Source: an uncultured Pelagibacteraceae bacterium
GTDB taxonomy: Bacteria; Pseudomonadota; Alphaproteobacteria; Pelagibacterales; Pelagibacteraceae
NCBI GenBank assembly: GCA_902574685.1
Contig: CACGOO010000006.1
Span: forward strand, 1 to 64,000
Length of the DNA stretch: 64,000 nucleotides
Direction of reading: 5' to 3'
Shown one piece after another: positions 35,849 through 43,801 of the stretch. The translations under genes and the position numbers were made by a program. The notes beneath the pieces were generated by a model, which was not told where the DNA came from, did not search any database, and worked only from the letters and a program-made list of their open reading frames with translations. Position 1 is the stretch's first letter; each line of letters starts with the position of its first letter.

Positions 35849-35955
35849 TAATTATCTTTATTTTTTTTTTGCGCTTTATATGAAACGATTAATGGGAATA
35901 TTATTAGTGCAATAGCGATTATAATGCAAACAACTATGAAAAAAGTTTTCGTCAT
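35848..35955 (-). CDS. Micro membrane protein, 35 residues
   Basis: A frame from ATG 35955-35953 to TAA 35850-35848 encodes 35 residues: a short MTKTF start, one transmembrane helix (residues about 5-25, rich in I, V and L) and a basic tail YKAQKKNKDN. Its stop overlaps the ATG of the Yip1-like gene by one base, which supports translation and coupling. The start codon directly follows a long inverted repeat, and no Shine-Dalgarno sequence is visible. The function is unknown. Confidence 0.55.
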   Translation of the reverse strand: MTKTFFIVVCIIIAIALIIFPLIVSYKAQKKNKDN

Positions 35956-35956
35956 A

Positions 35957-35983
35957 TTTAGGGGGAATTAAATTCCCCCTAAA
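35957..35983 (-). repeat. 13-bp perfect inverted repeat between the DmdA-like and micro-protein genes
   Basis: The arms 35957-35969 and 35971-35983 are perfectly complementary, with a G5/C5 block at the centre of each arm; the innermost bases would open to form the loop. The repeat begins 11 bases past the DmdA-like stop. On the minus strand it is not followed by a T-run, so it is a weak intrinsic terminator at best. It may act as an mRNA 3'-end stabiliser or attenuator. Confidence 0.6.
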
Positions 35984-35993
35984 AAAATTTTTA

Positions 35994-37349
35994 TCACTTA
36001 TTAACTACTTCTCTAGTATTTGCGTTGTAAGATTCTGTAAATGGAACATCAACTACAACTGCATCGACCGGTTCTCCAGGTTTATCAGAATATTTTTCTG
36101 GTAGGTGGACTTTAAATTTCGATCCAACCTTACCCTTTGGAAAACCATTTGCATTTAGCGTGCCATCAAATGGAACGTATCCCATGGCAATATTTTTCCC
36201 TTTTTCTGGGTGATACCAAGGAGAAGTTACAAATCCTACAGGCTCACTGCCGTTTTCTGAAATTAACCAAAAATCTGGAGCATATTCTTCAATAGGTTTT
36301 CCTCCTAATTCAAGTCCAACTAATTGAAGTTTGTAAGGTTTATGACCTGCTTTTAAATCAGCTTTCATTTTCTCGAGAGCTTTTTTACCAATATAATCTG
36401 CTTTTTTGTTCCATTCACCTTTACCAGATAAAGAAACTTGATATCCAAGATTACATTGAAATGGATTATGCTCATGATCCATATCTTGTCCCCATGAAAG
36501 AATTCCAGCTTGTATCCTTCTATGGTGTGCAGGAGCAATTACCATTAAGTTATGTTTTTTACCTGCTTCAAGAACAGCATTCCACATATCTTCGGCATAT
36601 AAAGTTGCTTCTCTTAAATATATTTCAAATCCAGACTCGCCTGAAAAACCCGTTTGAGAAATAATACAACTTCTTCCACCAACTTTTGCAGACGCCAATC
36701 CATAAAAAGGCATGTTGTCTATGTCAACTTCACTTCCACAAAGATCTTTCATTAAAGCTTTTGCTTTAGGACCTTGAATTTGTACAGGACAAGCATCTAT
36801 TTCATTAATTTGAACATTAAACCTTTCATCTGCATTTACTCCTTGCAGATATAATCCAATATCACTATCTGATAAACTAAACCAAAATTCGTCTTTAGAT
36901 ATTCTTAAAAGAATAGGATCATTTAATACTCCTCCATATGCATTACACAAGATTACATATCTTCCTCTCATTGGAGAAATTTTTGTAGCATCTCTTGTAA
37001 TTACATAATCAACAAATTTTTCTGCATCTGGTCCTTTAACTTGTATTTGTCTTTCAACTGCAACATTCCACATTGTTACATGGTTTTTAATTGCTTCGTA
37101 CTCAACCATTGCACCACCATCTTCAGGTTTAACATAACCTCTTGGATGATAAATTCTGTTATATACAGTTGCTCTCCAACATCCTGCTTTCATTGATAAA
37201 TGCCAGTATGGAGACTTCCTTACTCTTGTTGATATTAGCATCTCAACTTTAGTAGGTCCGCTTTGTCTTAAATTGTACGGTACTTTTCTGTCAGACTGAT
37301 CTACTGATGTTGTATGTCTTAGTTTACTATAGTCAAATTCATTAGACAT
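35994..37349 (-). CDS. DmdA-like GcvT-family tetrahydrofolate-dependent demethylase
   Basis: This 451-residue protein is of the GcvT/DmdA superfamily. DmdA-like landmarks are STRVRKSPYWHLS near 40-52, HVTMWNVAVERQIQVKGPDA near 90-110, YGGVLNDPILLRISKDEFW near 150-170 and SQTGFSGESGFEIYL near 235-250. Such enzymes move a methyl group from a sulfonium, amine or ether to THF. True SAR11 DmdA is about 370 residues; the extra length here lies at both ends (about 35 N-terminal and a C-terminal YSDKPGEPVDAVVVDVPF tail). I therefore call it a paralogue of unknown substrate. It overlaps metF by eight bases, as expected for an enzyme releasing 5-methyl-THF. Confidence 0.78.
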   Translation of the reverse strand: MSNEFDYSKLRHTTSVDQSDRKVPYNLRQSGPTKVEMLISTRVRKSPYWHLSMKAGCWRATVYNRIYHPRGYVKPEDGGAMVEYEAIKNHVTMWNVAVERQIQVKGPDAEKFVDYVITRDATKISPMRGRYVILCNAYGGVLNDPILLRISKDEFWFSLSDSDIGLYLQGVNADERFNVQINEIDACPVQIQGPKAKALMKDLCGSEVDIDNMPFYGLASAKVGGRSCIISQTGFSGESGFEIYLREATLYAEDMWNAVLEAGKKHNLMVIAPAHHRRIQAGILSWGQDMDHEHNPFQCNLGYQVSLSGKGEWNKKADYIGKKALEKMKADLKAGHKPYKLQLVGLELGGKPIEEYAPDFWLISENGSEPVGFVTSPWYHPEKGKNIAMGYVPFDGTLNANGFPKGKVGSKFKVHLPEKYSDKPGEPVDAVVVDVPFTESYNANTREVVNK

Positions 37350-38070
37350 AGTTATTCTCCTTCAACCACTTGTTAGTTTCCTTCAAGCCGCCGAATGTAT
37401 AAATGTGGAAATAATCAGTATGCGATTTAACTTTCCCAATTAAATCATTAGGGTCTTTAGGTTTCAATAAATCTAACGCCTTACTAAAATTAGATTTAAG
37501 AAAGTTAATGGAATTTTTTGCCCCTACAATATTAGCAAATTTAATTAAGCTAGATATTTTCATTGGCCCAGTTATTCCAACATGAACTGGTATTGTTTGT
37601 TTTGAGATAAAATCTATAATAGGCTGAGTATCCATTAGCCACTGTGTAACTATATAATCAGCATAAGGCTTTTTATCTATCATAGCTTTTTCTAAATCAG
37701 AGTCGGATATATCAGGACTCCCCTCAGGATGTCCAGCAATTCCAATCTTGATACCATCAAAAAACCCTGTCTCTAACATTTGATATGAGCTATCAAATTT
37801 TCCGATCGGGTCACGACTTCCACCTATCACCAAGACCTGCTTAACACCCAAATCTTTACATCTAGAAACATAATCTTTCAGCTGATTTTCATCATTTATT
37901 GACCTTGCTGGGAAGTGAGGAACAGGATTAAATCCCTGTTTAACTAACTCTCCAGACTGTTGAGCGGTCTCTTTATAATCACCTCCAGGTAGCATTGTAA
38001 CATAAACATCTTTTACCTTTGGCAACGTGCTTAAATCAGTTTTAGGACCTATTTCTAAAGAAAAATTCAT
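37342..38070 (-). CDS. Methylenetetrahydrofolate reductase-like protein
   Basis: This 242-residue protein has the MetF barrel. Landmarks are FSLEIGPKTD at the start, FNPVPHFPARSI near 48-60, LVIGGSRDPIGKF near 82-95, IGIAGHPEGSPD near 109-120 and DYIVTQWLMDTQPIIDFI near 138-155. The enzyme interconverts 5-methyl- and 5,10-methylene-THF with FAD. It is about 50 residues shorter than E. coli MetF and divergent, so it may be a dedicated oxidising form that serves the overlapping demethylase gene. It is divergent from egtB across a 104-base gap. Confidence 0.8.
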   Translation of the reverse strand: MNFSLEIGPKTDLSTLPKVKDVYVTMLPGGDYKETAQQSGELVKQGFNPVPHFPARSINDENQLKDYVSRCKDLGVKQVLVIGGSRDPIGKFDSSYQMLETGFFDGIKIGIAGHPEGSPDISDSDLEKAMIDKKPYADYIVTQWLMDTQPIIDFISKQTIPVHVGITGPMKISSLIKFANIVGAKNSINFLKSNFSKALDLLKPKDPNDLIGKVKSHTDYFHIYTFGGLKETNKWLKENNYV

Positions 38071-38174
38071 AAGTAAATTCTTAATTATTTTATATTCCGT
38101 GTCTATAAAAATATTAAACAGCTGAACACATTGTAACCCATTGTCATGATCTGAAAATTTAATTAAATTTAGTC

Positions 38175-39392
38175 ATGGAAAATAAATTATCTCAAATTAC
38201 AGAATTATTCTCCAAAACAAGACAACAAACTCTATCCCTGTGCGAGAACTTAGAGGCTGAGGATATGGTCATACAGCCCAGCAAAAATGTTAGTCCTCTT
38301 AAGTGGCATCTTGGTCACACCACATGGTTCTTCGAAAAATTCATCTTGTCAGAATTGGATGAAAGTTACAAACCTTTTAACAAAGATTATAATTACATAT
38401 TTAATTCGTATTATAATTCTGTAGGTGAGTACAATCCGCGAAATAAGAGAGGATCACTAAATAGACCCATCTTAAAAGATGTAGTGAAATATAGACATTA
38501 TGTAACTGAAAATATTATTGATTTTTTAAAAAGGACAAAAAATAACAGGACATCATTTTTAGTTGAACTAGGTTCAAATCACGAACAACAACATCAAGAA
38601 TTAATGTTAATGGATATTAAAAATATTTTTTACAACAATCCATTGATGCCGACTTATAATTCTAACGATAATAAACCAACTGCTAAAGAAGAAAATGAAT
38701 TAATATTAGAAAATAGTAAAAAATTTAAATATGGAAACAGCGAGGATATTTTTTGTTATGATAACGAATTACCAGTATCAGAAACACAATTAGATCCTTT
38801 TAAAATATATTCATTTGTTACCAATGGAGAGTGGAAAGAGTTTATTAATGATGGCGGATATAAAAATCATGAGTATTGGTTATCTGATGGATGGGATTTT
38901 ATAAATAATAACAAATTAGAAAAACCAATGTATTGGATAGATAATAATAATTATTTTACGTTAAACGGTGTAAAAAAAATTGATAATGAAAAGCCAGTTT
39001 CTCATATAAGTTTCTATGAAGCAGATGCATTTGCAAGATACAAAAACAAAAGATTACCAACTGAATTTGAACTAGAGTATTTTTTAAAACAATCTGAGAA
39101 AAAAGGTAATTTTTTAGAAAATAAAATTTTTCATGAGGTAGAAGAAAAAGCAGACGATGTTTATGGAAATTTATGGGCATGGACAAGCAGTAATTACACG
39201 CCTTATAAAAAATATAAACCATATGAAGGAAATTTAGGAGAATATAATAATAAGTTTATGTGCAATCAGTTTGTCTTGAAGGGCGGCTCACATTCTACAT
39301 CTATTAATCATATCAGAGCATCTTATAGAAATTTCTTTTACCCAAGCGATACTTGGCAGTTTTGTGGTGTAAGACTAGCTGATGACATCTAG
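38175..39392 (+). CDS. egtB: Ergothioneine biosynthesis protein EgtB (sulfoxide synthase)
   Basis: This 405-residue non-heme iron enzyme joins trimethylhistidine (hercynine) to a thiol and forms a sulfoxide. The N-terminal DinB-like domain supplies the iron ligands: His48 in WHLGHTTWFFE, and His136 and His140 in NHEQQHQELM. The C-terminal half is an FGE-sulfatase domain ending in FVLKGGSHSTSINHIRASYR and FCGVRLAD. The length fits bacterial EgtB. OvoA is less likely because the methyltransferase is a separate EgtD-like gene. It is adjacent to egtD with a one-base overlap. Confidence 0.88.
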   Translation: MENKLSQITELFSKTRQQTLSLCENLEAEDMVIQPSKNVSPLKWHLGHTTWFFEKFILSELDESYKPFNKDYNYIFNSYYNSVGEYNPRNKRGSLNRPILKDVVKYRHYVTENIIDFLKRTKNNRTSFLVELGSNHEQQHQELMLMDIKNIFYNNPLMPTYNSNDNKPTAKEENELILENSKKFKYGNSEDIFCYDNELPVSETQLDPFKIYSFVTNGEWKEFINDGGYKNHEYWLSDGWDFINNNKLEKPMYWIDNNNYFTLNGVKKIDNEKPVSHISFYEADAFARYKNKRLPTEFELEYFLKQSEKKGNFLENKIFHEVEEKADDVYGNLWAWTSSNYTPYKKYKPYEGNLGEYNNKFMCNQFVLKGGSHSTSINHIRASYRNFFYPSDTWQFCGVRLADDI

Positions 39393-40354
39393 TGACTAAT
39401 TTAAAATTAATAAATATAAACAATCAAATTCAAGATGATAAAAAATTAATCTTACAAGGATTATTAAATAAAAAACAAAAATATTTATTACCTAAATATT
39501 TTTATGATGAAAAAGGTTCAAAGTTATTTAATAAAATTACAAATCTTAAAGAATATTATCCAACAAATAAAGAGTTAGAAATATTAGGTAACTTACAAAA
39601 AGAGATAAGAAAGAAATTACCAATTAATTCAACAATTGTAGAATTTGGCAGTGGTTCAAATAAAAAAATCAATAAATTTATTAAATCATTAAGCGAACCC
39701 AAGGAATATATACCTATAGATATTAGTAAGGAATATTTGTTTGAAAATGCATCAATAATTGCAAAAAAATTTTCAGATTTAAAAGTAACAGCAATATGTG
39801 CTGACTTTAGTCAGACAAATAGATTAAATAAAATTTTAAAAAATAAAAAAAAAATAGTCAGTTTTTTTCCAGGATCGACCATAGGAAATTATTTACCTAA
39901 AAATGCAAAAAAAATATTAAAAAATTTTTCAAAAATCATAGGTAAAAATTCTTATTTAGTGATTGGGGTAGATTTAATCAAAAATAAGAAGACCCTTGAA
40001 AATGCTTATAATGATAAATTGGGAGTAACAGCTAAATTTAATAAAAATATATTAGATGTAGTAAACAAAATTTGTAACTCAAAATTTCAAACTAAAAATT
40101 TTGATCATAAAGCATTCTATAATTTAAAAAAAAATAGAATTGAAATGCATCTTATTTCAAAAAAAAATTTCACTTTAAAAATTAATAAAAAGAATATTAA
40201 ATTTACTAAAAACGAAACAATTCATACTGAAAATTCTCATAAATATTCAAAAAATAACTTTGTTAAATTAGTTAATAAATCTGGCTTTAAATTCTTAAAA
40301 TATTTTTCAGATAAAAAAAATTATTTTGGAGTTTTTTTATTAAAAGTGAAGTAA
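39392..40354 (+). CDS. egtD: L-histidine N-alpha-methyltransferase EgtD
   Basis: This 320-residue SAM-dependent enzyme trimethylates histidine to hercynine. It shows YFYDEKGSKLFNKITNLKEYYPTNKE in part (YFYDEKGSKLFNKITNLKEY), VEFGSGSNKKI as the SAM motif, FFPGSTIGNYLP and VIGVDLIKNKKTL, all typical of EgtD. GTG is the start codon and overlaps the egtB stop by one base. EgtA and EgtC are absent nearby, as in the many bacteria that have only egtBD. The protein is exceptionally lysine- and asparagine-rich, in line with the AT-rich genome. Confidence 0.9.
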   Translation: MTNLKLININNQIQDDKKLILQGLLNKKQKYLLPKYFYDEKGSKLFNKITNLKEYYPTNKELEILGNLQKEIRKKLPINSTIVEFGSGSNKKINKFIKSLSEPKEYIPIDISKEYLFENASIIAKKFSDLKVTAICADFSQTNRLNKILKNKKKIVSFFPGSTIGNYLPKNAKKILKNFSKIIGKNSYLVIGVDLIKNKKTLENAYNDKLGVTAKFNKNILDVVNKICNSKFQTKNFDHKAFYNLKKNRIEMHLISKKNFTLKINKKNIKFTKNETIHTENSHKYSKNNFVKLVNKSGFKFLKYFSDKKNYFGVFLLKVK

Positions 40355-40362
40355 GTTTTATT

Positions 40363-40992
40363 ATGGCGCAAAAAGACGTAGGTAATAAAATTCCCATCTA
40401 TAAGTTAAAAGATACAGATGAAGTAATGAAATATTACGATGAGTGGGGAGATGGCAATAAATATGATAAGGATATGGTCGATTGGAATTACACAGGACCA
40501 AAAGAAACAACAAAAGTATTTTCAGAATTTCAGAAAAATAAAGATGCAAAAATTTATGATGCTGGTTGTGGTACCGGACTAGTGGGTGTTGAATTAAAAA
40601 AATATGGTTTTAAAAATTTTCATGGGGCAGATCTTTCGAAAAAGTTATTAGAATTGGTACCGAATGATCTTTATGAAGAGCTTGAACAAGTAGACTTGAA
40701 TAAACCCATTAATAAAAAAAATGACGAATATGACTCTGTTATGTGTGTTGGCACATTTACTTTTGGACATGTAAAGCCACCAGCTTTGGAGGAATTTATC
40801 AGGATTACAAAGAATGATGGATTTATCTGTTTTACTATTAATGAGGGAATACATGAAGAATATGGTTTTGATAAAAAAATTGAACAACTTAAGGAGCAAA
40901 ATAAATGGAAAGAAATAAAATTTTTTAAATCAGATTACATTGCGAGTAAAGACGTAAATGCTTGGTTAGGGTTATATCAAGTGATAAAATAA
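40363..40992 (+). CDS. SAM-dependent methyltransferase, class I
   Basis: This 209-residue protein has motif I IYDAGCGTGLVGVELKKYG near residues 66-84, FHGADLSKKLLEL as motif II and YDSVMCVGTFTFGHVKP as the post-motif acceptor region. It is a cytosolic small-molecule-type methyltransferase with unknown substrate. It lies eight bases after egtD and three bases before the Rieske oxygenase gene. A link to ergothioneine or another methylated thiol or amine is suggested only by position. Confidence 0.8.
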   Translation: MAQKDVGNKIPIYKLKDTDEVMKYYDEWGDGNKYDKDMVDWNYTGPKETTKVFSEFQKNKDAKIYDAGCGTGLVGVELKKYGFKNFHGADLSKKLLELVPNDLYEELEQVDLNKPINKKNDEYDSVMCVGTFTFGHVKPPALEEFIRITKNDGFICFTINEGIHEEYGFDKKIEQLKEQNKWKEIKFFKSDYIASKDVNAWLGLYQVIK

Positions 40993-40995
40993 ACC

Positions 40996-42171
40996 ATGTC
41001 AGAAATTTACAATATTATAGATAAACAAAAGTTAGATATTGTATCTAAACCAATCAGTGAAGCACATGGTTTACCAAATGAATGTTACATCAGTAAAGAA
41101 TATACTTTAATTGAAAGAAAAAAATTATTTGAAGATAAGTGGATCGTCATTGGAGTTGGAAGTTCTATTCCAGATGAAGGTGATGTGAAACCAATTGATT
41201 TACTTGGAATACCCTTACTTATTGTTAGAACAAAAAATAAAGAAATAAAAGTTTTTCATAATATTTGTAGTCATAGAGGAGTTAAATTAGTTAAAGAAGC
41301 TGGCAAAATTAGAAATGTTATGAGGTGCTCATATCATTCGTGGTCTTATGATTTAGAAGGTAAATTAATTGCTACACCTCATATTGGAGGAATGAATATT
41401 AATCAAACACCTGAATTTGATAAATCAAAAAGTAATTTAAAAGAGATAAGGTCATATATTTGGTTAGATCTAATTACGATTAATATAAACAACAATGAAA
41501 TTTCATTTGAGAATTATATTAGTCCTTTAAGTCAAAGATGGGAAAAATTTTGGCCCTTAAAAGATAGAGAATTAATTCATCATGCAAATGATTATGGTTA
41601 TTTTAAATTAGATGCAAAATGTAATTGGAAATTTGCAATTGAAAATTATTGTGAAAGCTATCATTTGCCTTGGGTTCATCCAGGATTAAACTCTTATTCA
41701 AAGTTAGAAGATCACTATCATATTCAAGGTCTTCCAAATCGTTTCGCCGGACAAGGAACAGTTGTTTATAATCCAAGGTTTGACGGAAATGAAAAGTTCC
41801 CATGCTTTCCTAATTGGCCTAAAGATAAGGAAAATATAGCTGAGTATGTAGCGCTATTCCCAAATGTAATGTTAGGAATTCACAAAGATCATTATTATGC
41901 TTATTGGTTAGAGCCAGTCAATCATGAGTTTACAATAGAACATATGGAAATTTATTATGTTGGAGATGAAGCAGCAAATTCAACAAAGTATAAATCTCTA
42001 AGACAAAAAAATCACAAACAATGGGAAGATATTCAAAAAGAAGATGTAGATATAATTCAAAGTATGCAAATAGGTAGAAACTCTCCAGCTTATAATGGAG
42101 GTAATTTTTCTCCAAAGATGGACAATCCAACACATCATTTTCATAAGTGGGTTGCTGGTAATTTAATTTAA
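40996..42171 (+). CDS. Rieske non-heme iron oxygenase, alpha subunit (GbcA/choline-monooxygenase-like)
   Basis: This 391-residue oxygenase component has a Rieske centre with Cys91, His93 (CSHRG), Cys111 and His114 (CSYHSW). The mononuclear iron site is at Glu220, His223 and His228 in ENYCESYHLPWVH. The pattern, with E rather than D before the first histidine, resembles glycine betaine, choline and carnitine monooxygenases, which hydroxylate quaternary amines. No reductase gene is adjacent; the ferredoxin at 45151 is the nearest electron carrier. The substrate is probably an N-methylated compound. Its position after egtBD allows ergothioneine or hercynine breakdown, but this is inference. Confidence 0.83.
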   Translation: MSEIYNIIDKQKLDIVSKPISEAHGLPNECYISKEYTLIERKKLFEDKWIVIGVGSSIPDEGDVKPIDLLGIPLLIVRTKNKEIKVFHNICSHRGVKLVKEAGKIRNVMRCSYHSWSYDLEGKLIATPHIGGMNINQTPEFDKSKSNLKEIRSYIWLDLITININNNEISFENYISPLSQRWEKFWPLKDRELIHHANDYGYFKLDAKCNWKFAIENYCESYHLPWVHPGLNSYSKLEDHYHIQGLPNRFAGQGTVVYNPRFDGNEKFPCFPNWPKDKENIAEYVALFPNVMLGIHKDHYYAYWLEPVNHEFTIEHMEIYYVGDEAANSTKYKSLRQKNHKQWEDIQKEDVDIIQSMQIGRNSPAYNGGNFSPKMDNPTHHFHKWVAGNLI

Positions 42172-42186
42172 AGTTAAAACCTAAAA

Positions 42187-42612
42187 ATGAAAATTATATT
42201 AATCATGGGACTTCCAGGCGCAGGAAAAACTACATTAGCTGATGAACTTGCTCCTTTATTGAATGCAAAAAGATTAAATGCAGATGAAGTAAGAAAAGCT
42301 GCAAACGATTGGGATTTTTCAGAAGAGGGAAGAACAAGACAAGCAAAAAGAATGGCTGACTTTGCATTACAATTAAAAAACGAAGGAAATTATGTTATTG
42401 CGGATTTTATTTGCCCAACTCCAAAAGCAAGAAGTTTATTTCCTGCAGATTATGTAGTTTGGGTAGATACAATAAAAGAAGGTAGATTTGATGACACTAA
42501 TAAAATGTTTGTTAAACCAGAAAAATATAATTTTCATGTTACCACACAAGATGCTAAGTCTTGGGCACCAAAGATTTTAAAGGAGATAAAAAATGACGTA
42601 TCAATGGGATAA
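42187..42612 (+). CDS. Small P-loop kinase, adenylylsulfate-kinase-like
   Basis: This 141-residue protein has Walker A GLPGAGKTT at about 8-16, then LNADEVRKAANDWDFSEEGR. Here LNADEVR corresponds to the LDGD-x-R of APS kinases. VIADFICPTPKAR near 75-87 matches the lid and substrate region. It is about 50 residues shorter than ordinary APS kinase, and FDDTNKMFVKPEKYNFHVT is retained at the end. It overlaps the nucleotidyltransferase gene by 20 bases. The substrate is uncertain; small relatives act on metabolites other than APS. Confidence 0.7.
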   Translation: MKIILIMGLPGAGKTTLADELAPLLNAKRLNADEVRKAANDWDFSEEGRTRQAKRMADFALQLKNEGNYVIADFICPTPKARSLFPADYVVWVDTIKEGRFDDTNKMFVKPEKYNFHVTTQDAKSWAPKILKEIKNDVSMG

Positions 42613-42967
42613 CAAAAAACCAACAGCCCAAATGTTAGGAAGGTGGCAACCGTTTCATGATGGTCACTATACTCTATTTAAGGAAATTATAAAAAAAACA
42701 GGACAAGTATGTATTCAAATTAGAGATGTACAAGGTGTTGATGATAACCCATTTGATTTTGAAACTGTCAAAAAAAATATTGAGGAAAAACTTAATCCAG
42801 AGTTTGAGGGCAGGTTCAAAATTATGCTTGTCCCTAATATTACAAATATTTGTTATGGAAGAGGTGTTGGATATAAAATTGAAGAAATAGTTTTGTCTGA
42901 GGAAATTCAAAAAATTTCAGCAACTAAAATTAGAGCTAAGATGAGAGAAGAAGGTAAATTAAAATAA
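42593..42967 (+). CDS. Cytidylyltransferase-like nucleotidyltransferase
   Basis: This 124-residue protein has the nucleotidyltransferase fold of the (T/H)xGH superfamily. GRWQPFHDGHYTLF near 17-30 provides the HDGH phosphate-binding motif, and ISATKIRAKM near 108-117 matches the second motif (IS-x-T-x-I-R). Members transfer AMP or CMP to phosphorylated small molecules. The start has a clear ribosome binding site (AAGGAG). It overlaps the kinase gene by 20 bases, implying that the kinase product is the nucleotidyl acceptor. Substrate and pathway are unknown. Confidence 0.72.
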   Translation: MTYQWDNKKPTAQMLGRWQPFHDGHYTLFKEIIKKTGQVCIQIRDVQGVDDNPFDFETVKKNIEEKLNPEFEGRFKIMLVPNITNICYGRGVGYKIEEIVLSEEIQKISATKIRAKMREEGKLK

Positions 42968-43741
42968 ATGACTGTAAAAATAAATAAATTATCACCAGGC
43001 GTTAAAAGAGTTTTAATTAATGATCCAAAAACTTATAATTCATTATCCTACAAAACTCTTTCATTTTTATTAAAAGCATTTAAAAAATTAAATAATGATA
43101 AAGATACAAGAGTTATTATTTTAGAAGGAGCCGGCAAAGGATTTAGTGCAGGTCATAATTTAAAAGAAGTAAGAGGTATAAAAAATAGATCTAATCATTT
43201 AAAACTATTTAAACTTTGTTCAAAACTTATGATGCAAATAGTAGAAGGGAACAAACCAGTAATAGCAAAAGTTCATGGTGCTGCTTATGCAGCTGGATGT
43301 CAATTAGCCGCCAGTTGTGATCTTGCATATAGTACAAACTCAGCAACATTTGCTACACCTGGAGTGAAAATTGGATTATTTTGTAGTACACCAATGGTAG
43401 CCGTCAGCCGAAAAATTAGCAGAAAAAGAATGATGGAAATGCTACTTACCGGTGATCCAATTAGTGCAAAATATGCAAAGGAAATTGGATTAATTAATGA
43501 TCATTACAGTCCAAAAACTTTGAATAAAAAAGTTTTAGATATTGCAAAAAAAATATCTTCAAAATCAAATTTAACTATCAAAATAGGTAAAAAAGGTTTT
43601 TATAAACAATTAGAAATGCCCCTTAACAAAGCTTATGATTATACAAGTAAGATGATGACACTTAATATGTCATCTTATGATGCCAAAGAGGGTATAAGTG
43701 CATTTATTGAAAAAAGAAATCCAAGTTGGAAAAACAAATAA
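42968..43741 (+). CDS. Enoyl-CoA hydratase/isomerase family protein
   Basis: This 257-residue crotonase-fold protein has GAGKGFSAGHNLKEV near 55-69 and AAYAAGCQLAASCDLAYST near 98-116, which form the CoA oxyanion hole. The glutamates used by hydratases are not obvious at the second site (KIGLFCSTPMVAVSR). The mitochondrial ECHDC3-like subgroup is therefore a good match, and hydratase activity is uncertain. It directly abuts the nucleotidyltransferase stop. A 60-base gap then precedes the SELENBP-like gene. Confidence 0.82.
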   Translation: MTVKINKLSPGVKRVLINDPKTYNSLSYKTLSFLLKAFKKLNNDKDTRVIILEGAGKGFSAGHNLKEVRGIKNRSNHLKLFKLCSKLMMQIVEGNKPVIAKVHGAAYAAGCQLAASCDLAYSTNSATFATPGVKIGLFCSTPMVAVSRKISRKRMMEMLLTGDPISAKYAKEIGLINDHYSPKTLNKKVLDIAKKISSKSNLTIKIGKKGFYKQLEMPLNKAYDYTSKMMTLNMSSYDAKEGISAFIEKRNPSWKNK

Positions 43742-43801
43742 CCATTAAGTTGAAGTCACTTAAAAAAAAGATTAAGTTGTAATTAAAGGAGAAAATCAAT
43801 C

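Noticed and set aside
35957-35983. Calling the inverted repeat an intrinsic terminator
   Set aside because: The minus strand has no T-run after the stem, and a start codon follows directly; it is listed as a repeat only.
35994-37349. Naming the gene dmdA
   Set aside because: The protein is about 80 residues longer than SAR11 DmdA and has extra ends; the DMSP-specific site could not be checked, so only DmdA-like is claimed.
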